In this document: piece by piece, positions 60,793 through 64,000 of the stretch | How the letters are laid out: every line of letters starts with the position of its first letter | Numbering within the stretch: the first letter of the stretch is position 1 | From: Streptomyces eurythermus | GTDB lineage: Bacteria > Actinomycetota > Actinomycetes > Streptomycetales > Streptomycetaceae | Direction: 5' to 3' | Assembly (NCBI RefSeq): GCF_014649115.1 | Contig: NZ_BMSK01000002.1 | Location: 551,848-615,847, forward strand | DNA length: 64,000 nt | Made by a program: the position numbers and the translations under genes | Notes under the pieces: model-generated | Databases searched by the model: none | What the model was told of the DNA's origin: nothing | What the model saw: the letters and a program-made list of their open reading frames with translations, nothing else

Positions 60793-61322
60793 CCACGGCA
60801 CCCGTCATCGACCTGCGCCGCTACGGCCACACCGACCTGCCCGGCATCCGGCAGACCCTGCTCGACGTCCATGCCATCGCCTACTTCGAGCGGCGGCACG
60901 AGGAGTTCGTCCAGCGCTTTCCCTGGTTCGTGGAGCACTGGGGCGGACGTGAGGGATTCGCGTGCGTGGTCGCCTACGCCGACGGCGAGCCGATCGGGTT
61001 CACGTACGGGGCGCCGGGCGAGCCGGGGCACGAATGGTGGCGTGAGTACCTGAGCGAAGAGCCGGCCAACCCGTCGACGTTCTCCGTCTCGGAACTGATG
61101 CTGAAGCCGCAGTGGCGCGGGCAAAGCCTTGGGGAGCGGCTTCACCGCGCGCTGCTCGCCGACCGGCCGGAGGCCTTGGCCGTGCTCACGGTGGACACCA
61201 AGCGGCCCCGGCTCCAGGCGATGTACGAGGGCTGGGGATACCGGAAGGTCGGCGAGCGCCAGCCGTTCCCGGACTCCCCGCTGTATGCCGTGATGCTGCT
61301 GGAGCGCAAGCGCGCGGCCTGA
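60789..61322 (+). CDS. GNAT-family N-acetyltransferase
   Basis: A 177-residue acetyltransferase from GTG 60789 (GGAG six bases upstream; in-frame ATG 60777 is possible). Acetyl-CoA-binding text: VSELMLKPQWRGQSLGERLH (QxxGxG-like), then LTVDTKRPRLQAMYEGWGYR and KVGERQPF. The start overlaps the TGA of the upstream remnant, so the two were once one operon. Substrate unknown; a link to the lasso cluster 530 bases upstream cannot be shown. Confidence 0.85.
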   Translation: MTTAPVIDLRRYGHTDLPGIRQTLLDVHAIAYFERRHEEFVQRFPWFVEHWGGREGFACVVAYADGEPIGFTYGAPGEPGHEWWREYLSEEPANPSTFSVSELMLKPQWRGQSLGERLHRALLADRPEALAVLTVDTKRPRLQAMYEGWGYRKVGERQPFPDSPLYAVMLLERKRAA

Positions 61323-62003
61323 CGGGCGCCGCCTGCGGCCCGCTCCAGCAGCGGTCCCGCCCGGCGTGTGCCAGGGCGGGACACAGCTCCCGATACGGGG
61401 GCGGGGCGTGCCCGCCGCAATGGCCCTTGCTGCGTGCTGCGCATCCGCCATTGCGCCCGGATCCGTGCTGCAGCGCCTAGCCCTGGACGCCGTCGCCCCG
61501 TACATCGACCGTGACGTCCTCGCCCGGCAGCTCGCCCGCGAGGAAGCGCAACGCCGCGCCCTGACTGCCGTCCTGAACGGCCGGCGGGCCGGGGGAGCAC
61601 CGTCGTAGCGCTGTACGGACGCCCGCAGGCTCAGGCGGGCGCTGGCCGCCGGTTCCGGGCGCAGTGACGCGAGCGGGGAGCGCCGGCCCTTCTCCACGGC
61701 GCGCAACTGCTCCCAGTCGACTTCCGGGTGTGCGGCGGGGATCGCGTCGACGGAGGCGGTGGTGTAGAGCGGGACGTCGACGGCCCTGGCCCGGCTGGTG
61801 ACGAAGCGGACCTTGACCGGCTGCGGGGGAGCGGAACCAGCCGAGCCGGACCATGCTTGATGCTAGGTCGCCCGTCCCGCCGTCCAGCCTGGCCGGGAAG
61901 GGGGCCGTGATCCTGGGCGACCGGGAGCGGGCGGCTTTACCGGACCTGTTGTGTCTCTGGGGGCTTCCCCGTGAGGGGCGGATCGGCTCCGCGCGTGTTC
62001 AGG
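61323..62003. other. 680-bp region with only gene remnants
   Basis: Plus strand: LDAVAPYIDRDVLARQLARE followed by EAQRRALTAVLNGRRAG to a TAG at 61608, a plausible C-terminus without a start. Minus strand (about 61830-61590): VKVRFVTSRARAVDVPLYTT and VDWEQLRAVEKGRRSPLASL, also start-less. Neither family is recognised. No RNA or IS seen. Confidence 0.35.
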
Positions 62004-62975
62004 TCACAGAGAGGTGAGCCGGTCGCGGATTTCCGACAGGCGGTCGATCTTTTCCTGCAGGCCGCTCGGGTCGTGCGGGCGGTGGCCGTCCGCGCTCAGT
62101 TCCGCGGTGAGCCGTGCTTGTTCCTGCATGAGCCGGTTCTCCTCGGGGGTGAGCTTGTTCACGGGACAGGACATGTGGTGGGTGGCCACCGGGTCGACGA
62201 CTCCGGGAACGTGGACGGGCGCCCGCATCGGATATACGGCGAGGCGATCGGTCTCGTTCTCCCGCTTGTACCGGTAGACCAGCCAGCCGGTGTACACGCC
62301 GGCGCAGGCCCGCACATCCTGCCGGCCCCAGTAGTCCTTTGCGACGGGGACGGTCTTGGCGTACTTGTCGCTCTTGGTCACGGAGGTCGTGTCGGTGGTG
62401 CTCTTGGACCATTTGAAACTCGCGGTCCTCTTGGTGTCGACGCCCTTCGCGTTGACACCGGCTTCCGCGGAAAGGCCGAACTCGTAGCCCTCGGTCGTGG
62501 TGGAACTGACGGTGACCGCGTACTGGGTTTCCCACGTCTCCGTAGCGGGGCCCTGTTGGGCGGTGGAGTGGTGCACCAGCGGGGCCTGTGCGACGAGGGT
62601 GCCGATGAATCCGGCGGGGAGCACCGAAATCCAGGCGGCCCTGCGCTTTTTGCTGTAACCACCCCAGTTGGTGTCCCATTTCGGGAGCTCGTCCCAGTTC
62701 TGGTGGACGTGGTCCACCTGGTCCCTGCGCCACGTCCACAGGTTTTCCATCCGGGTGTAGGCGTCGGCCAGGGGGAGCGTCTTCTCGGCCTCACTCCGGG
62801 TGACCTGGAGATCCCAGGTGATGTGCAGCTGGTCCTCGGTGAACGCGAGGGGTGATGCATCCGGACAGCGTGCCAGGTCCATGGTCTTGGGCGGGATGTA
62901 GGGCGGCATGTCCTTGTGGTCCAACGGCAGTACGTTGTAGTCGCCGAGGGGGAAGTCACCGAACCTGCTGGTCAT
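62004..62975 (-). CDS. hypothetical protein, aerolysin/ETX-MTX2-like pore-forming candidate
   Basis: A 323-residue protein from ATG 62975 (AAAGGGG upstream), without a signal peptide or stable membrane helix. The central part (about 150-230) alternates Ser/Thr with hydrophobics on both sides of a Gly/Ala-rich loop: TQYAVTVSSTTTEGYEFGLS, AEAGVNAKGVD, then ASFKWSKSTTDTTSVTKSDK. This is the pattern of the membrane-inserting hairpin in aerolysin-fold toxins such as ETX/MTX2. A Trp-rich N-terminal region and a charged C-terminal helix (EENRLMQEQARLTAELS) flank it. No family is recognised with certainty; assignment is by pattern. Confidence 0.65.
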   Translation of the reverse strand: MTSRFGDFPLGDYNVLPLDHKDMPPYIPPKTMDLARCPDASPLAFTEDQLHITWDLQVTRSEAEKTLPLADAYTRMENLWTWRRDQVDHVHQNWDELPKWDTNWGGYSKKRRAAWISVLPAGFIGTLVAQAPLVHHSTAQQGPATETWETQYAVTVSSTTTEGYEFGLSAEAGVNAKGVDTKRTASFKWSKSTTDTTSVTKSDKYAKTVPVAKDYWGRQDVRACAGVYTGWLVYRYKRENETDRLAVYPMRAPVHVPGVVDPVATHHMSCPVNKLTPEENRLMQEQARLTAELSADGHRPHDPSGLQEKIDRLSEIRDRLTSL

Positions 62976-63227
62976 AACGAAGCCCCTTTCCGAATCTACG
63001 GCTGAGTCGTGCCAGTGCACAGGTGGTTGGATGTTGACGGGTGCCCGACTGATACTGAAACCAACGACAGGCTGGGGGGCTTGCGGTAGTGCGCGGCGCG
63101 CAGCTGCGCGCCGCGCACGCTGCGAATGGGCGTCGGTCGCCTGACTCCCGGAACCGACGTACCTTCGCATCTCTGCTCGCCTCTGACGGAGCCTACGAAG
63201 GCGCGGCCTTCGACCTAGGCTTGCCGC

Positions 63228-63373
63228 ATGCGCGAGGACATGGACGAGGACCTGGCCGTGACGTCGTACGCCACCGTCCACTCACCAGTGACGGGAGCGA
63301 CCGGCCGGTGTGGCGGGTCGCCGGCCACGGCGAGGTCCGGGGGGTGCTGACCGCGCTGCCCAAGCTGCGGTGA
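63228..63373 (+). pseudogene. small hypothetical gene, probably frameshifted
   Basis: ATG 63228 starts MREDMDEDLAVTSYATVHSP; the natural-looking continuation DGSDRPVWRVAGHGEVRGVL followed by TALPKLR ends at a TGA at 63373 in another frame. One indel near 63290 would join them into about 48 residues. Function unknown. Confidence 0.35.
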
Positions 63374-63455
63374 GCACAGCGGGGGGCCGCTCTCCACCCC
63401 GGGCCGGGCCCGCTGTTTCTGCCCGGTTGTCGGTGGCGGCTGGAAAGCTGATCGC

Positions 63456-63752
63456 ATGAACGGAGACGAGCAGCTGCTGAACCGGCGCGTCTACGGCGCG
63501 GACCACGACGACCCCAACCCCGGCCCGCTCCCGGAGCGGACCTACGCCGAACTGGTCGGCGGGCCGCTGGACGGCCTGCTGCTGGACATCCACGGCTGGC
63601 GGACCAAGGAAGTCGACGACGGTGTCGCCCTGGTCACCGAGCTCTCCCGGTGGCCAGGCGGCCGGGCGCTGTACGACCCGCGCCTGGGCGAACCCCGCAC
63701 ATCCGGGCCCGGCGTCAGCTGTCGCTTCTACTACTCCCGCGACACACCCTGA
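63456..63752 (+). CDS. conserved hypothetical protein, 98 aa
   Basis: ATG 63456; the sequence contains YAELVGGPLDGLLLDIHGWR and CRFYYSRDTP. Small acidic proteins with this 'ELVGGPLDG' pattern are common in Streptomyces and their function is unknown. No motif suggests an activity. It stands alone before the right-end IS. Confidence 0.75.
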   Translation: MNGDEQLLNRRVYGADHDDPNPGPLPERTYAELVGGPLDGLLLDIHGWRTKEVDDGVALVTELSRWPGGRALYDPRLGEPRTSGPGVSCRFYYSRDTP

Positions 63753-63896
63753 CCGTCGCCTGGCGGTTGCCGTTGCCTCGACCTTCTAACGGGCAGCTGG
63801 CTGACAGTGTCCCCGTGCCCGCCCGGCCCGGATCCGGTTTCAGCGTCTAGAGCGGCATCAAGCAACGTTCGCCCTGCGCATTACAAGTCAATGCAA

Positions 63897-64000
63897 TTAC
63901 GAGCTGGTGCGTGATAGCGGTTGAGGGGTGATCGCGCGAGGGTGGGATGATCCAGCCCGTGGTGATCATGGTCAACCGGGACGTCCTCGCGCATCAGCTG
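63897..64000 (+). mobile_element. left end of a second IS5-superfamily element, cut by window edge
   Basis: TTACGAGCTGGTGCGTGATA followed by GCGGTTGAGG closely resembles the terminal repeat of the IS at 41456-42501 (TAACGAGTTGGTGCGTGATA, GCGGGTGAGG). About 65 bases in, a transposase gene of the same kind begins. Confidence 0.8.
63962..64000 (+). CDS. IS5-superfamily transposase, N-terminal fragment at window edge
   Basis: GTG 63962 or ATG 63968 starts MVNRDVLAHQL, matching MVDRAVLAHRL at the start of the transposase at 42438. Only 11-13 residues are inside the window. Confidence 0.75.
   Translation, partial: MIMVNRDVLAHQL

Noticed and set aside
41456..64000. Composite transposon formed by the two related ISs
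   Set aside because: The ends differ at several positions, the right element is incomplete in the window, and no bracketing duplication can be seen.

Overview
The window is high-GC actinobacterial DNA, almost certainly a Streptomyces chromosome and probably an arm. It has strong third-position G/C bias, Tat/Sec-exported hydrolases, AfsR/LuxR-type regulators, rare TTA (bldA) codons, an Asp23 stress locus, two natural-product clusters, and many decayed genes among insertion sequences.

Layout. 0-12 kb holds exported hydrolases with divergent regulators: a beta-propeller phytase, an M4 metalloprotease opposite a large LuxR-type ATPase regulator, and an S8 subtilase opposite a TrmB/LuxR-type regulator that carries a TTA codon. 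12.2-16.1 kb is an IS pile-up: a dead IS3-type element, then an IS5-type element split by an intact IS110-type element. The left end of that IS110 element folds into bridge-RNA-like guide loops matching its own target and ends. 16.2-20 kb is an Asp23/Gls24 envelope-stress locus (five genes leftwards) facing an ECF sigma factor and an Asp23 protein with a zinc anti-sigma motif; a CRP-type palindrome lies between. 20-22 kb has an aldo-keto reductase and an XRE regulator. 22.3-23.9 kb has a truncated HNH nuclease fused to remains of a MobF conjugative relaxase.

23.9-38.3 kb is a polycyclic tetramate macrolactam (PTM) cluster transcribed leftwards: sterol-desaturase-type hydroxylase, one-module iterative PKS-NRPS (KS-AT-DH-KR-ACP-C-A-PCP-TE), phytoene-desaturase-like FAD enzyme, medium-chain reductase, P450. 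Having one FAD cyclase plus one reductase resembles the ikarugamycin (5-6-5 ring) type. The PKS-NRPS has a TTA at codon 4.

38.3-53.5 kb is accessory: fragments of sugar dehydrogenase, glycosyltransferase, XRE regulator, capsid protein, MurA and transposases, mixed with apparently intact genes (flavohaemoprotein, acetyltransferase, DUF1326 protein behind two CsoR-like operators, HAD protein, S66 peptidase). 53.9-55.1 kb encodes a secreted glycine-rich protein. 57.6-60.3 kb is a compact lasso-peptide cluster (precursor, cyclase, RRE protein, protease) with an unrecognised aromatic core and no transporter. 60.3-64 kb holds an acetyltransferase, remnants, an aerolysin-like candidate, a small conserved hypothetical protein, and the start of a second IS related to the one at 41.5 kb.
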